Source of the DNA: JAJEAD01 sp965221555
Lineage (GTDB): Bacteria; Pseudomonadota; Gammaproteobacteria; HK1
Assembly (NCBI GenBank): GCA_965221555.1
Contig: OZ244895.1
Location: forward strand, 1,736,001 to 1,800,000
DNA: 64,000 nt
Direction: 5' to 3'
The translations under genes and the position numbers were made by a program. How positions within the stretch are numbered: position 1 is the first letter of the stretch; each line of letters begins with the position of its first letter. This document shows positions 7,623 to 17,700 of this stretch, in pieces. Under the pieces are notes generated by a model. The model was not told the DNA's origin. It saw only the letters and a program-made list of their open reading frames with translations, and searched no databases.

Positions 7623-9580
7623 CAGCCGACCTGCACCCGCAGCTCCGGCATTCGCCCGCGGCGCTCGGGCTCGTGGGGCAAACCGGTGATCTCCGCCGCC
7701 TCCGGGGTGAGCGCGACGAGGTCGTCCCGGCCGAGCTCGCGGAAGTCGGAGTACCCCAGCGCATGGGTGAGCGCCGCGATCTGCCAGCGCGCGCCTTCGA
7801 GAAAGCGGTGGATGTTGCGTGACTCGAGCTCCGCGTCGTAGCGCTGCTCGTGTTCGGGATCCTGGGTCGCGATACCCGTCACGCACTGCCCGACATGACA
7901 CTGCATGCACGCGATGCAGCCGCCCGCGATGATGGTGGAGGTGCCGAAGGCGACCGCGTCCGCGCCGAGGCAGAGCGCCTTCACCGCGTCGATGCCGTCG
8001 CGGATGCCCCCCATCAGCACGATCTCGATGTCCTGCCGGCGTTCGATCTCCGTGAGCGCGTCGATCGCCTCGATGATCGCGGACAGAGTGGGCACTCCGA
8101 CGTAGTCGATGACCTCCGCGCTGCCCGCGCCGGTGGAGCCTTGCATCCCGTCGAGCTCGATGAAGTCGAAGCCGTCCTTGACCGCGATCTTCACGTCGTC
8201 GCTGACCCGCCCCGCACCGAGCTTGACGCTCACCGGGAGGCGGTAGCCGGTCGCCTCGCGCAGCTCTTCGACCTTGATGAGGAGATCGTCGCCGCCGAGG
8301 ATGTCCGGGTGGCGCGAAGGGGAGCGGAGATCGATGCCGTGCGGGATGCCGCGGATGCGGGCGAGCTCCGGGGTGACCTTCTTCGCCATGAGCTGGCCGC
8401 CGAGGCCCGGTTTCGCGCCCTGCGAGATATAGATCTCCAGGCCGTCGGCGCGGTTCATGTCATGAATGTTCCAGCCGAGGCGGCCTCCCAGCATCTGGAA
8501 GATGAGCTGGCTCGCGGCGCCGCGCTGCGCGTCGCTCATCCCGCCTTCGCCGGTGTTCTCGGCGATGCCGGCGAGCGTCGAGGCGAGCCCGATCGCGCGT
8601 TTGGTGGAGGCGCTGAGCGCGCCGTAGCTCATCGGCGCGATCATCACCGGCATCGAGAGCTTGAGGGGCTGGGCGCCGTTCAGGCCGCCGATCTCGGTCG
8701 CGAGCGCGACTTTGCTCACCACGTCCGGGTCGCGTCCCGCGTGCGAGAGATCGCGGCGGAACGCGAGATCGGCGAGATGGGGCAGGGGGCGGGCGCCGCC
8801 ATAGCCGCGGATGCGGTATCGCCCGATCTGCGACTTGATGTAGATGTCTTCCTGGATCTTGGGGTTCCAGTACTCGGAGTTCTGCGAGAAGGTGAAGAAG
8901 GGGATGCTGCGCATCTGCTGCTCGCTCTTCGCATAGCGCAGCTTGCGGCCCGCGTTGGCGATCTTCTTGAAGGTGCCCCGGAAGGGCAGCTCGTGGCGGT
9001 CGAGGAAAGCGCGGATATCATCGTCCTCGTCTTCGTCGAGGTCGACGATCTCGGCATCGGAGCCGAGATCCCGCACCTTGCCGCCCACGAAGATGTGCCC
9101 CCCGGTCATGTCCTCGCCGACCTTCTCGCCGGAGTCGCCGAGAATGATGATGCGCCCGCCGTACATCATGTATCCGGCCATGAAGTTGGCGTTGCCCGCG
9201 CAGGCCAGCGTGCCCGCCTTCATCACCTGGCCCGCCCGCGATCCCATGTTGCCGTGGATGACGATCTCCGCCCCACGTATCGCCACCCCGGGAATGGCGC
9301 CGGCATTGCCCCGGACCACGACCTGGCCGCTGTACATGTTGTCGCCGACGCCCCAGCCGACGTTGTTGTCGACCTCGAATCGGGCGGCGTCGGTGAGCCC
9401 GGCGCAGAAGTAGCCGGCGGAGCCGCGGATACGGACCCTTATCGGGTGCACCAGCCCCACGCCGAGGTGGTGGCGGGCGTCCGGGTTGACGAGCTCGACG
9501 TCGCTGCCGTCGGCGCCGTGCTTGCGTATGAGTTCGTTCGCCTCGCGAACCGCGACTGTGGCTAGATCGATCGTGACCAT
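7622..9580 (-). CDS. GXGXG-FMN glutamate-synthase-like fusion (MgsB+MgsC / GlxC+GlxD type)
   Basis: This 652-residue protein joins two domains that are separate genes at 45491-47741. Residues 1 to about 200 are a GXGXG beta-helix (repeats such as GNAGAIPGVAIRGAEIVIHG). An acidic linker DLDEDEDDD follows, then an FMN-binding glutamate-synthase barrel from about 215 to 630 (PVMIAPMSYGALSASTKRA, ENTGEGGMSDAQR, ISQGAKPGLGG, LDGMQGSTGAG, VLMGGIRDG). An iron-sulfur motif CIACMQCHVGQC precedes TGIATQDPE. It overlaps the amidotransferase gene by 19 bases and the reductase gene by one. In family terms it would transfer ammonia or methylamine nitrogen onto 2-oxoglutarate-derived glutamate. Whether it is N-methylglutamate synthase or another synthase is unresolved. 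Confidence 0.82.
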   Translation of the reverse strand: MVTIDLATVAVREANELIRKHGADGSDVELVNPDARHHLGVGLVHPIRVRIRGSAGYFCAGLTDAARFEVDNNVGWGVGDNMYSGQVVVRGNAGAIPGVAIRGAEIVIHGNMGSRAGQVMKAGTLACAGNANFMAGYMMYGGRIIILGDSGEKVGEDMTGGHIFVGGKVRDLGSDAEIVDLDEDEDDDIRAFLDRHELPFRGTFKKIANAGRKLRYAKSEQQMRSIPFFTFSQNSEYWNPKIQEDIYIKSQIGRYRIRGYGGARPLPHLADLAFRRDLSHAGRDPDVVSKVALATEIGGLNGAQPLKLSMPVMIAPMSYGALSASTKRAIGLASTLAGIAENTGEGGMSDAQRGAASQLIFQMLGGRLGWNIHDMNRADGLEIYISQGAKPGLGGQLMAKKVTPELARIRGIPHGIDLRSPSRHPDILGGDDLLIKVEELREATGYRLPVSVKLGAGRVSDDVKIAVKDGFDFIELDGMQGSTGAGSAEVIDYVGVPTLSAIIEAIDALTEIERRQDIEIVLMGGIRDGIDAVKALCLGADAVAFGTSTIIAGGCIACMQCHVGQCVTGIATQDPEHEQRYDAELESRNIHRFLEGARWQIAALTHALGYSDFRELGRDDLVALTPEAAEITGLPHEPERRGRMPELRVQVG

Positions 9581-10473
9581 GTGGCGTAAGTACCCGGCGG
9601 CGGTTCCCTGGTGTTCAGAGCCTGCCCGGGAAAGAGTCGGTTGAGCGATACCTCCTCGGAGGCGACGGCGACGAGGTCGTCGGTCTCGTACATGATCATG
9701 GGCTTCACCGCGAGGCGGTCCTTCGCGTAGCCGATCTCGTCCCGGGTGGAGACGAGGAAGGAGAAAGTGCCGTCGAGGTCGTCGATCGAAGTGGCGAGCG
9801 CGTCCTTGAGCGCTACCCCCTGCGACATCTTGTCGGCTAGGTAGACCGCGATGAGCTCGCTGTCGTTGTCGGTGGTGAACTCGTAGCCGCGCTGTTCCAG
9901 GCGCCGGCGCATCTTCCAGTAGTTGGTGATCTGTCCGTTGTGCACGATCGCGACATCGGCGAAACCGGTGGCCCAGAAGGGGTGGGCCGACTCGGGCTTC
10001 ACCGCGGACTCGGTGGCGAGGCGCACGTGGCCGAGCCCGTGGGTGCCGCGGAAGCCGCTGACGCCGTACTGCCCGTCGACCTCGTGGGCGCTGCCGACAT
10101 CCTTGACGATCTCGAGGCTCGAGCCGATCGAGAGCACCTTCGCGGCCTGCTCCACGTCGTGGGCGAGCTTCTGGATGTCGCCATCGAAGCTCACCCGGAT
10201 GCGGTAGTTGCCGCCTACCCGTTCGTCCTCGAGGATGCGGGCGCCGTGCTTGGCAAGCGCGCCCTGGATTCGCGCGATGGATGGCTCCGCCTCATCTCCC
10301 TCGCCAACGAGGAAGCGCAGCCGGAGCTCGCCGTCGCGGGTTCCGCCGTAGAGCGCGAAGCCGGTCGAATCGGGGCCGCGGTGCTGGCAGCCGTCGAGCA
10401 TGTCGATGAGGGCGCGGCCGGCCGGATTGGCCCCGCCGCCGTTCTTGAACATGATTCCCGCAATCCCGCACAT
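9562..10473 (-). CDS. Class II glutamine amidotransferase, GlxB/MgsA type
   Basis: This is a 303-residue Ntn-type glutaminase domain. The start MCGIAGIMF exposes the nucleophile Cys2 after Met removal. Conserved elements follow: HRGPDSTGFALYG, GLGHVRLATES, AHPFWATGF, IVHNGQITNYWKMR and DNDSELIA. The ATG at 10473 was chosen because the nucleophile must be residue 2; a longer open frame upstream is spurious. It starts the minus-strand operon with the synthase-like fusion and would supply ammonia, or in the MgsA case bind a gamma-glutamyl donor. It diverges from the 10645 glutamine-synthetase homologue across 171 bases. Confidence 0.87.
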   Translation of the reverse strand: MCGIAGIMFKNGGGANPAGRALIDMLDGCQHRGPDSTGFALYGGTRDGELRLRFLVGEGDEAEPSIARIQGALAKHGARILEDERVGGNYRIRVSFDGDIQKLAHDVEQAAKVLSIGSSLEIVKDVGSAHEVDGQYGVSGFRGTHGLGHVRLATESAVKPESAHPFWATGFADVAIVHNGQITNYWKMRRRLEQRGYEFTTDNDSELIAVYLADKMSQGVALKDALATSIDDLDGTFSFLVSTRDEIGYAKDRLAVKPMIMYETDDLVAVASEEVSLNRLFPGQALNTREPPPGTYATWSRSI

Positions 10474-10570
10474 GGCTGCCTCCGTCTTCGGTCTTCTGGC
10501 GCCTCGGCCTGAGAGGACGCGCAATGATAACGGCAAGTGTTGCCGTGCGGCGACCTGTGCGCGGCGCGAT

Positions 10571-10587
10571 GTGCAATTGCACGGGCA
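10571..10587. promoter_or_regulatory. Palindrome GTGCAATTGCAC in the divergent promoter region
   Basis: The perfect 12-base palindrome lies at 10571-10582, midway between the divergent starts at 10473 and 10645. The overlapping 13-mer AATTGCACGGGCA (10575-10587) recurs exactly at 38503-38515, in the leader of tdm. The shared word suggests a common regulator for the two loci; this is inference. A sigma-54 reading was tested and does not fit. Confidence 0.45.
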
Positions 10588-10644
10588 ATGTCCTATCGTG
10601 CCGACGGCATTGGCGAAGAGCTGGCGGCAAGGGGAGGGCAGAGC

Positions 10645-12054
10645 ATGACCGACGAGCGGAATATCGACGCCGAAGCGCTCAAGCGTCGCTTGATGGATCA
10701 GGGCGTGCGCTACGCGATGCCCGTCTACCTCGACGTGCACGGCGTGCCGAAGACCAAGACGGTGCCGATCGAACACCTGGATCGGATGCTCCGGGGCTCG
10801 GAGCTCTTCACCGGAGCGGCGCTGGACGGTCTCGGCCAGGGGCCCCACGACGACGAGCTCGCCGCCCACCCCGATCCTGAAGCCCTCTGCGTGCTGCCTT
10901 GGCGCCCCGAGATCGCCTGGGCGCCCAGCGATCTGCACTACCACGATGCGCCGTGGCCGATGTGCTCGCGCGGGATCCTGCGCCGGCAGATCGAGCGCGC
11001 GGAGCGCTACGGACTGCGCTTCATGCTCGGCATGGAGTGCGAGATCTACATCGTGCGCAAGGACGGCGTCCACATCGAGCCCGCGAACCCCAACGACGTC
11101 ATCGGCAAGGCGGCCTACGATGCGCTGCTCACGCTGGAGGCTCTGCCCTGGCTCGACGACATGGTCAGCGCCATGAACCAGCTCGGCTGGGACGTGCATT
11201 CCTTCGACCACGAGGACTCGAACGGCCAATTCGAGTTCGACTTCAGCTACGCGCACTGCCTCACCACCGCGGACCGCTTCGTGCTCTGGCGTCTCATGGC
11301 GAAAGAGATCGCCCGCCGCCACGGGCTCGAAGCGGCGCTGATGCCCAAGCCCTATTCCAACCGCACCGGAAGCGGCGCCCACTTCAACATGTCGCTGGTA
11401 TCGTCGGAAACGGGCGAGAACGTCATGGGCGATCCCGCCGACGCGCGGGGCTGCGGCCTCTCCCGGCTCGCCTACAACTTCATCGCCGGGGTGCTGCGCC
11501 ACGCTCCCGCGATCTGCGCGGTGACCTGCCCCACCGTAAACTCCTACAAGCGGCTGGTGAAGACCGGCTCGATGACCGGCTACACCTGGGCGCCGATCTT
11601 CATCTCCTACGGCGGCAACAATCGCACTCACATGCTGCGGGTACCCTGGGTGCGCCCCGAGATCGAACGCACCGAGCTCGAGGAAGGCGAGATGCAGCTG
11701 GGCCTCGCCCGCGTCGAGTCGCGCGCCGTGGACACTACCGTCAACGCGCACCTCGGCGCCGCGATGATGCTCGCGGCGGGACTCGAGGGCATCGAACAGG
11801 AGCTCGACCCTGGCGACCCCGTCGCAGTCAACATGTACGAACTCTCCGACGCCGAGCTCGAGGCGCGGGGCGTGCGCACCCTGCCGCGCACGCTGCTGGA
11901 GGCCATCGAGGCCTTCGAGCGCGACCCGCTCGGGTGCGAAGTCATGGGCGAGGATCTCTTCCGGTCCTACATCGCGCTCAAGTCAGCCGAATGGTGGGAC
12001 TACCATAACGAGGTCTCGCCCTGGGAGATCGACACCTACTTCACGCGGTTCTAG
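10645..12054 (+). CDS. Glutamine-synthetase-family ligase (GlnT-like)
   Basis: This 469-residue glutamine synthetase homologue starts at the ATG at 10645 behind AGGGGAGGG. The catalytic landmarks are present: GMECEIY (129-135), DHEDSNGQFEFD near 190, GSGAHFNMSL near 245, TVNSYKRLVKTGSMTG near 305 and GGNNRTHMLRVP near 328. An inserted acidic stretch (IERTELEEGEMQLG) follows the NNRTHM motif, where GmaS-type enzymes have RGRFELR, so the acceptor amine probably differs. It is a paralogue of the 3477 and 42993 genes. It would form a gamma-glutamyl amide from glutamate, ATP and ammonia or an alkylamine. Its 3' end overlaps convergent drmC by four bases, marking the left boundary of the defence island. 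Confidence 0.82.
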   Translation: MTDERNIDAEALKRRLMDQGVRYAMPVYLDVHGVPKTKTVPIEHLDRMLRGSELFTGAALDGLGQGPHDDELAAHPDPEALCVLPWRPEIAWAPSDLHYHDAPWPMCSRGILRRQIERAERYGLRFMLGMECEIYIVRKDGVHIEPANPNDVIGKAAYDALLTLEALPWLDDMVSAMNQLGWDVHSFDHEDSNGQFEFDFSYAHCLTTADRFVLWRLMAKEIARRHGLEAALMPKPYSNRTGSGAHFNMSLVSSETGENVMGDPADARGCGLSRLAYNFIAGVLRHAPAICAVTCPTVNSYKRLVKTGSMTGYTWAPIFISYGGNNRTHMLRVPWVRPEIERTELEEGEMQLGLARVESRAVDTTVNAHLGAAMMLAAGLEGIEQELDPGDPVAVNMYELSDAELEARGVRTLPRTLLEAIEAFERDPLGCEVMGEDLFRSYIALKSAEWWDYHNEVSPWEIDTYFTRF

Positions 12055-12917
12055 TTCATCCGTCCTTTGCTGTCAGCTTCCGGTCCGGAAGTCTGGTTCG
12101 CAAAGGGTTGCGTCCCGCGGGATGGGGGAAGCGGTAACCTGCCGAGGTGCTCCCCATCGATCAGCGACAGGAAATGGCCTTCTATTCGTTCGGCGACGGC
12201 CGTCGAGCGGATGAGCACGCCGAGTTCAATGTTTCGTTCCTGCGCCGCCTCCGTGAAATTCGCGGAGGTTACGAGCGCCTCCTGGCCATCGATGACCACT
12301 GCTTTGGCGTGCATTGAACTGGCCGTGCGGCCCGCGGGCTCTAAAGACCGAGGGTCGTAGTAGACGCGCGGAAGACGGTGCCCTGGCCATTCCTTGTGAA
12401 TGAATTCGTTTGCGAAACGGCGGAGGATGTCGCGGGTGATTGACGTATCGCCGTGCTGACGACGGGTATCAATGCACAGCGTTGCCTCGAGAGACTGATC
12501 GCGGTCGAGCCGATCCGCGAGCATTTTGAACACGGACTTTCCCTGGTGCACCGCGAATCCGACGACCAATACGCGCTCGCGCGCTCTGGCGAAGAGCTGC
12601 CGAATCACCACGCCCGTGTCCCGCGCTTGGCCGCCTACATCCGGGCCGGTGACGACAACCTCGATGGATGGTGTCGCTTGGCCGGCCGAGCGGGCACCCG
12701 CCACGAAAGCGCGCAGCAGCAGCGCGAGTTGGGTGGCCGGCGCCTCCGGGCCGGCGATTTCGGCGAGGCACTCCGCCAGCGGTGCGGCATGTCTGTCGTC
12801 CACATGATCCCGCAGCGCCAGTGCGCTCAGCGGGGGGATTACGAGTCCAGCTTCAAGTAGCTCTGCCAGCCGACGAAGGTTATTACCGCCGACAGCGGCC
12901 ATTGGATCAAAGTTCAC
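12051..12917 (-). CDS. drmC: DISARM phospholipase D-like protein DrmC
   Basis: DrmC is the third core DISARM gene. The 288-residue product contains a PLD active-site motif, SSMHAKAVVIDGQEALVTSANF (the HxK...SxN type), and a weaker N-terminal half around VGFAVHQGKSVFKML. I chose the GTG at 12917, whose G is shared with the drmB stop (TAGTG), which gives translational coupling; an ATG 15 bases further in is the alternative. In class 1 systems DrmC follows DrmB exactly as here. Its biochemical role is not established, and published work suggests it is dispensable for some activity. Its stop overlaps the convergent ligase gene by four bases. Confidence 0.9.
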   Translation of the reverse strand: MNFDPMAAVGGNNLRRLAELLEAGLVIPPLSALALRDHVDDRHAAPLAECLAEIAGPEAPATQLALLLRAFVAGARSAGQATPSIEVVVTGPDVGGQARDTGVVIRQLFARARERVLVVGFAVHQGKSVFKMLADRLDRDQSLEATLCIDTRRQHGDTSITRDILRRFANEFIHKEWPGHRLPRVYYDPRSLEPAGRTASSMHAKAVVIDGQEALVTSANFTEAAQERNIELGVLIRSTAVAERIEGHFLSLIDGEHLGRLPLPPSRGTQPFANQTSGPEADSKGRMN

Positions 12918-14725
12918 TACGAGCCCTGTTGCGGCAGGTCGAAGAACGCCGCGTCGGGCACGGACACTGTCGGAACCACCAGCGCCCGGTCGAGAAAGCT
13001 GTTGCGTTGCTCGCAACTGGTCTCGGCGGTCAGCAGGCAGCCGTGACAGGCGGCGCCCAGCAGCATGCGGCCCTCAAGCTTGGAGTCCGGCTCATGTTCA
13101 GCGCACACCGGATCGTTGGAGCACAAGCGGGCATCGTCGAGGGCACGTCGCAGGTGGAGTTCGAGGCGCCGTCCGGCCTCGACCAGACCGCCCAAGGTGC
13201 CCTCCGAATCCGATGAACCGGTGTAGATCAGGATGCCGTAGCCGCCGTCCCCTGCGTAGATGCGCTCGCGCAGGGCGCTCGCCGGATAGCCGCATTCGAG
13301 CGCTATCGATGTCATCAGCATGTGCGCCAGCGAATGCAGCATCATGTACGGCAGGCCGGGGAACGTGTTCTCGGGGCGTTTGCGTTCGGCGGCCCAGACC
13401 TTCCAGCCGTTGTGTATTCGTTGGCCGCGAGCCTGAACGCCCGGACGATCCAACCAGCTCTTTACGCGTTCCGGGTCCAATGAGAGGAATACGCCCTCTC
13501 CCCGATTCTCGATGGCCGGAAGCCATTCGATCGTCTCGGCGAGCGAGGCACGCATCACGTCCAGGTCGAGCTCGCCATCCTTGTCCGGACCGACGGCCTC
13601 GAACCGGGTGAAACCGAGAAGCGCGACCACTTCACGCAGGCGGTGCACCAGAACAAGCTTGTGCACAGGCGCAAGCAGTGGGTGACTCGCCGAGTCCCAA
13701 TCCTCGCGCGGCAGAGTTTCGGCATGGAATCTCGAATGGGCAATGTCTTCGCCGAACGTTCTCTTGCCGGCGTCGAGGATATCGAATTCGGCCGTCTTGA
13801 CCGGCACGTCTGCGTTACCTTCGCCGCCCTGTTGCCGACGGTACTCGGCAAGGACGGCATCGTCGCTGATTTCCTCGAAGGCCGCGTCCAGTTCGGGGCT
13901 GTTTCGGAAGTGGGCAAGCATTTCCACATCGTCGAGCGTCTTGAGGCGGTCGTAGTGGGCCGAAACCTTTGACGCCAGCCCGGCATCGAACTCTGGCAAG
14001 GAGATGACGCTCATCGTCTGCGTGAAGTAAGCGTTGCTTGCCGTGCGCACCAGTAGTCGATAAGGCTCGCCGCAGCCTTCCCGTGCGTACTGGCCGATCC
14101 ATGGTCGCTTGCCTTCGCATTGGCCAAGCGCGCCGCTTCCGGGTTTCGAAGCCTCGTAAAGCGAACGCTCTGCGCCGCACTCGCAGACGCCGAATGTGTC
14201 GCCGATGTACGCGCCGCTTCCCCGCTCCTCAAGCCACATAGGGCGGTTGCAGGTCTTGCCGCTCTGATGGACAAAGCGCCGCCAGTCGAGATCGTCGATA
14301 TGTCCTCGTCGGCACCCGCACACGAACCGGACGGGCACGACGTCCTTGCCGCTGCCGTCCTCGTCGCGGTACCTGCCGCGGTTGAGATAGCGCCAGCGCA
14401 CCAGCCTGCGCCGACGCCACTGCGGATTGCGCGGCGATGGCTTGGTCTCCTTGACGATGAACCAGGTCGGGAAGATGCGCGCGCCCACCGGTGCGACCTG
14501 GTGGGCGTTCTCTTCGTGCCGCGGCGGCGTGCGGAGTTCGAGCGACGGCACGTCCAGCAGCCTGCGCAGCTTGGCGGCAAGGCGCGGCTCGTCAATCCTC
14601 TCACTCCGCAGGAACGACCATTCCTTCAAGCCGGAGACGATAACGGAATACTTGGGCAGATCGACCAGGGCGCCGGGCCCGAAGGTCGTGATCAACTGAC
14701 TCTGCCGGAGAATGTTATCGGCCAT
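12917..14725 (-). CDS. drmB: DISARM protein DrmB (DUF1998)
   Basis: This 602-residue DrmB opens with the diagnostic RQSQLITTFGPGALVDLP. It carries several Cys pairs likely to bind metal (FVCGCRRGH, GVCECGAE), and ends in the DUF1998 Cys cluster (CSNDPVCAEHE, GAACHGC, TSCEQRNSFLDR). In DISARM, DrmA and DrmB form the complex that loads on incoming DNA. It starts six bases after drmA ends and overlaps drmC by one base. It appears intact, with no frameshift or early stop. Confidence 0.93.
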   Translation of the reverse strand: MADNILRQSQLITTFGPGALVDLPKYSVIVSGLKEWSFLRSERIDEPRLAAKLRRLLDVPSLELRTPPRHEENAHQVAPVGARIFPTWFIVKETKPSPRNPQWRRRRLVRWRYLNRGRYRDEDGSGKDVVPVRFVCGCRRGHIDDLDWRRFVHQSGKTCNRPMWLEERGSGAYIGDTFGVCECGAERSLYEASKPGSGALGQCEGKRPWIGQYAREGCGEPYRLLVRTASNAYFTQTMSVISLPEFDAGLASKVSAHYDRLKTLDDVEMLAHFRNSPELDAAFEEISDDAVLAEYRRQQGGEGNADVPVKTAEFDILDAGKRTFGEDIAHSRFHAETLPREDWDSASHPLLAPVHKLVLVHRLREVVALLGFTRFEAVGPDKDGELDLDVMRASLAETIEWLPAIENRGEGVFLSLDPERVKSWLDRPGVQARGQRIHNGWKVWAAERKRPENTFPGLPYMMLHSLAHMLMTSIALECGYPASALRERIYAGDGGYGILIYTGSSDSEGTLGGLVEAGRRLELHLRRALDDARLCSNDPVCAEHEPDSKLEGRMLLGAACHGCLLTAETSCEQRNSFLDRALVVPTVSVPDAAFFDLPQQGS

Positions 14726-14730
14726 GGGGG

Positions 14731-17700
14731 CTACTTGATGTCCTGTCCTTCGGGCGTCTTGATGCCGAGCAGCACGCCCGGCTCGACGTCGCGCAGCGAC
14801 CGAGGCGCCCGGAAGCGGAGTTGGGTTTGGTTGAGCACATGGCGGTCCGGGTCGATCATCTCGCGCAGCAGTGGAGTCGAAGCGCCGCTTCCCGGCCCGA
14901 GCGCATAGCCGAAACTGGCACCGTCCCTTCTGGCGTCGTGGGCGAGTTTCGCCCAGTCATCGACGAGGCTCTGCAAGCGGCCGGCGACATGGGAGCCGAA
15001 ATCGTCCGGAAGCCCGTTGGCATGATGCTGCGCCCGTTCGGCCACGGCACGGGCCAGGGCGGCGGTTTCGGTGCCGTGGTCTTCCACATCGCTCGCGGCG
15101 AGCGTCGGCGTCAGCTCCGGGATGCCGAGCCGAGTCATGGCGACGGCGACGGCAGCAAGTCCCCGATCCAGCGCCCTCGGAGAAAAGGGCGTCACGCTGG
15201 TCGCCTCCACGCCGCGGTAGAACGAATCGTGCCAGGCGGAGAACCGCTCATAGTGGGAGCGGTCGCGGGGCCTGTGGACGTTCAACAACGTCACCACCAG
15301 ACCCGGGCGGGCGGGATCGCGGCCCACCCGGCTCGTGGCCTGGATGTACTCGGCCGTCGTCTTCGGCTGGCCCGACACGAGCATCAGCCCAAGTCGCATG
15401 ATGTCGAGGCCGACGGAGATCATGTTCGTGGCCAAGGCCACATCCACGCGCTCCTTCTGCGTGAAGTCGAGGGCCAGGCGGCGCTTCGCGTCGGCGACCT
15501 TCGCCGTGCCCACGCGCGAGGTCAATTCAACCGGCTCGAATGCGATCCGCCTGGTCGCGAAAGGGCCGTCGGCCTCGTCTAGCCGCTTTTGCTCGCCGTA
15601 GTTCAGCAACCTGGAACTGATCTCGTCCTCCGCGATGCGCCGCGCGCTGCCGAGTTCGCGCAGCGCATTGAAATAGGCAACCAACGTCATGTAGGGGTCG
15701 GCGGCGTTTCCGTCGTCCCCGCCGGAGGCGGCGTTCCAAGCGGCCTTTGCGGCCGACATCAGGGTGATTGCGCTGCGCAGAAACAGGACTTTGGGGCCGC
15801 GGCCTTGGGCAGCGATCCCGAGATAAAGGCGCGGGTTGGCATCCTGCGCCCGCGCCTCCTCAGCAAAGAACGAATCGCGCCGATCAATCCCCGGCGGCGG
15901 AAAGACCGCCACCGAGGGGCGATAGAAGAGGGCGCGAATCTGCTTTTGGGCCAAGCGCACCGTGGCCGTCGATGCGATGACCTTCGGCCGCACGACCTTG
16001 CCGTCGATTTCACGGCGGCAGAGATGATCGATGGCTGTCTCGTAGAGCCCCGCCATCGTGCCGAGCGGCCCGGAGATCAGATGCAGCTCATCCTGAATGA
16101 TGAGGTCGGGGGGCCGCGGACTGTCGGGGTCGCCGCCCCGAAAGAACCCTGCCGTCTCGCCGGTCCACGGCATGGCGGCGAACTTGTCGACCGTCGCGAC
16201 CATAAACGCCGGCAAGCGCTCGTAAATCGGCTCGTCCACCGCAACGACAGGCAGATATCGCCTTTTTCCCGAGAAGTCGCAACGCCTGTTTGCACAGCCC
16301 ACTAGCAGATTAGTGGGGTTGTCGGTGTTCGGGGAAAGTCGAAACGAATGCTTGCCGAACTTCTCGCCGCACCAGGGGCAGCGGTCCAGCGGCAGCGGCG
16401 GCTCATTTGATGTGTTTTGTGCGTAGCGCAGGGTCCTTGCGCGGGCGGTCTTGTCCGACCGGTTACCCTTGCTGCCCATGTGGTTGGGCGTTGCAGCGCG
16501 GCCAACCCACAGCGCGATCTCGAAGGGCCAGGCGCCAAGGCGCGCGGGCGCCGCCTCGCGTTCGAGCTCAAGCGCGCAGATCAGCGCCGCGGCGCGACCG
16601 AGTTGGTCGAGCGTCAGCAGCCGAAGTGTGTAGCGCATGAGCACCGACAGCCCGCGATGAGCGGGATCGGGGTCACGTAGTCTTCGCAAGACCAGCGTGA
16701 ACGCGGCGAGACCCAGATAGGCTTCGGTCTTGCCGCCGCCGGTCGGGAAGAACAGAAGGTCCACGACCTCCCGTTCGATGTGCGTTGGTTCGGCAATTCC
16801 GCGCAGGTTCATCAGGATGTAGGCGAGCTGGAACGGCCGCCAAGCCGGTGGTTTCACTTCTTCTGGGGCGCAGCGCTGTTCTTGAGCCTGACGCCGCCGC
16901 GCCGCCGCGGCCATGGCTCGGTTGGCGATCCGAAAGGCGTCCAGCAGGTCCGGGTCATCAAGGAGATCAATGCCTGCGTGGATGCGGCCGGCCGCGATTT
17001 CCGCCCGCCGCGGCAGTTCCAGGGCGACCTCCTTCCGCTTTCCGTCGATTGCTTGGGCGCCTATGCGCTGTTGTCCGATCCATTCGCGGTAGTTTTCGAC
17101 CAGTGGTTCGAGCGCGCGCTTGGCGTCGGCGCCGTCACGCAGCTCGCCGAGCGACTCCATGCCGAAATCCACGTTGGGAACAGGCGAGGGCAGAACATGC
17201 GGCACCCTGGCGGTCGGCATCCATTCGGTGTGCACCCGCGAACACATGCCATCGACCATCTCGGCGCGAACGGACACGTTGTGCCCGACGGCGTACTCGG
17301 CAATGTCGCGGTAGTGCAGGTCGGCCAGGCGCTCGTCCCAGTCGTCGCTTTCGATCCCGCTCGGGTCGTATCGTGCGAGCAGCGGCTGGTCGGCGGAAAG
17401 GCTCATCTCCACTTGGAAGATGAAGGTGCGATCCTGCAGGTCGTCGTCCTCGGCAGGCTCCCTTCGATTGACGACGAACACGGAGACGGCCCGGGTTTCT
17501 TGCTCATCGTGAACGCCGGAGATCCGGGAGCGGCGAATCAGGCAGATGACCTCGAGGCCCGCACCGCCCGGAACATCAAGTCGCTGGCGCCCGCTCGCCT
17601 CGGCAGCAGCGATGTCAATGGATAGCTGCGCGGAACGCGGAGTTCGCTCCCACGGTCGAAAACGGCGCTGTCCGGAGCGATCCTGCGTCTCCTTGCCCGA

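Noticed and set aside
5181..7841. 886-residue plus-strand frame
   Set aside because: It is antisense to the GltD fusion gene, with low-complexity R/H/A/V-rich sequence.
10560..10600. Sigma-54 promoter around GTGCAATTGCAC
   Set aside because: The GG and GC elements are not at the -24/-12 spacing on either strand.
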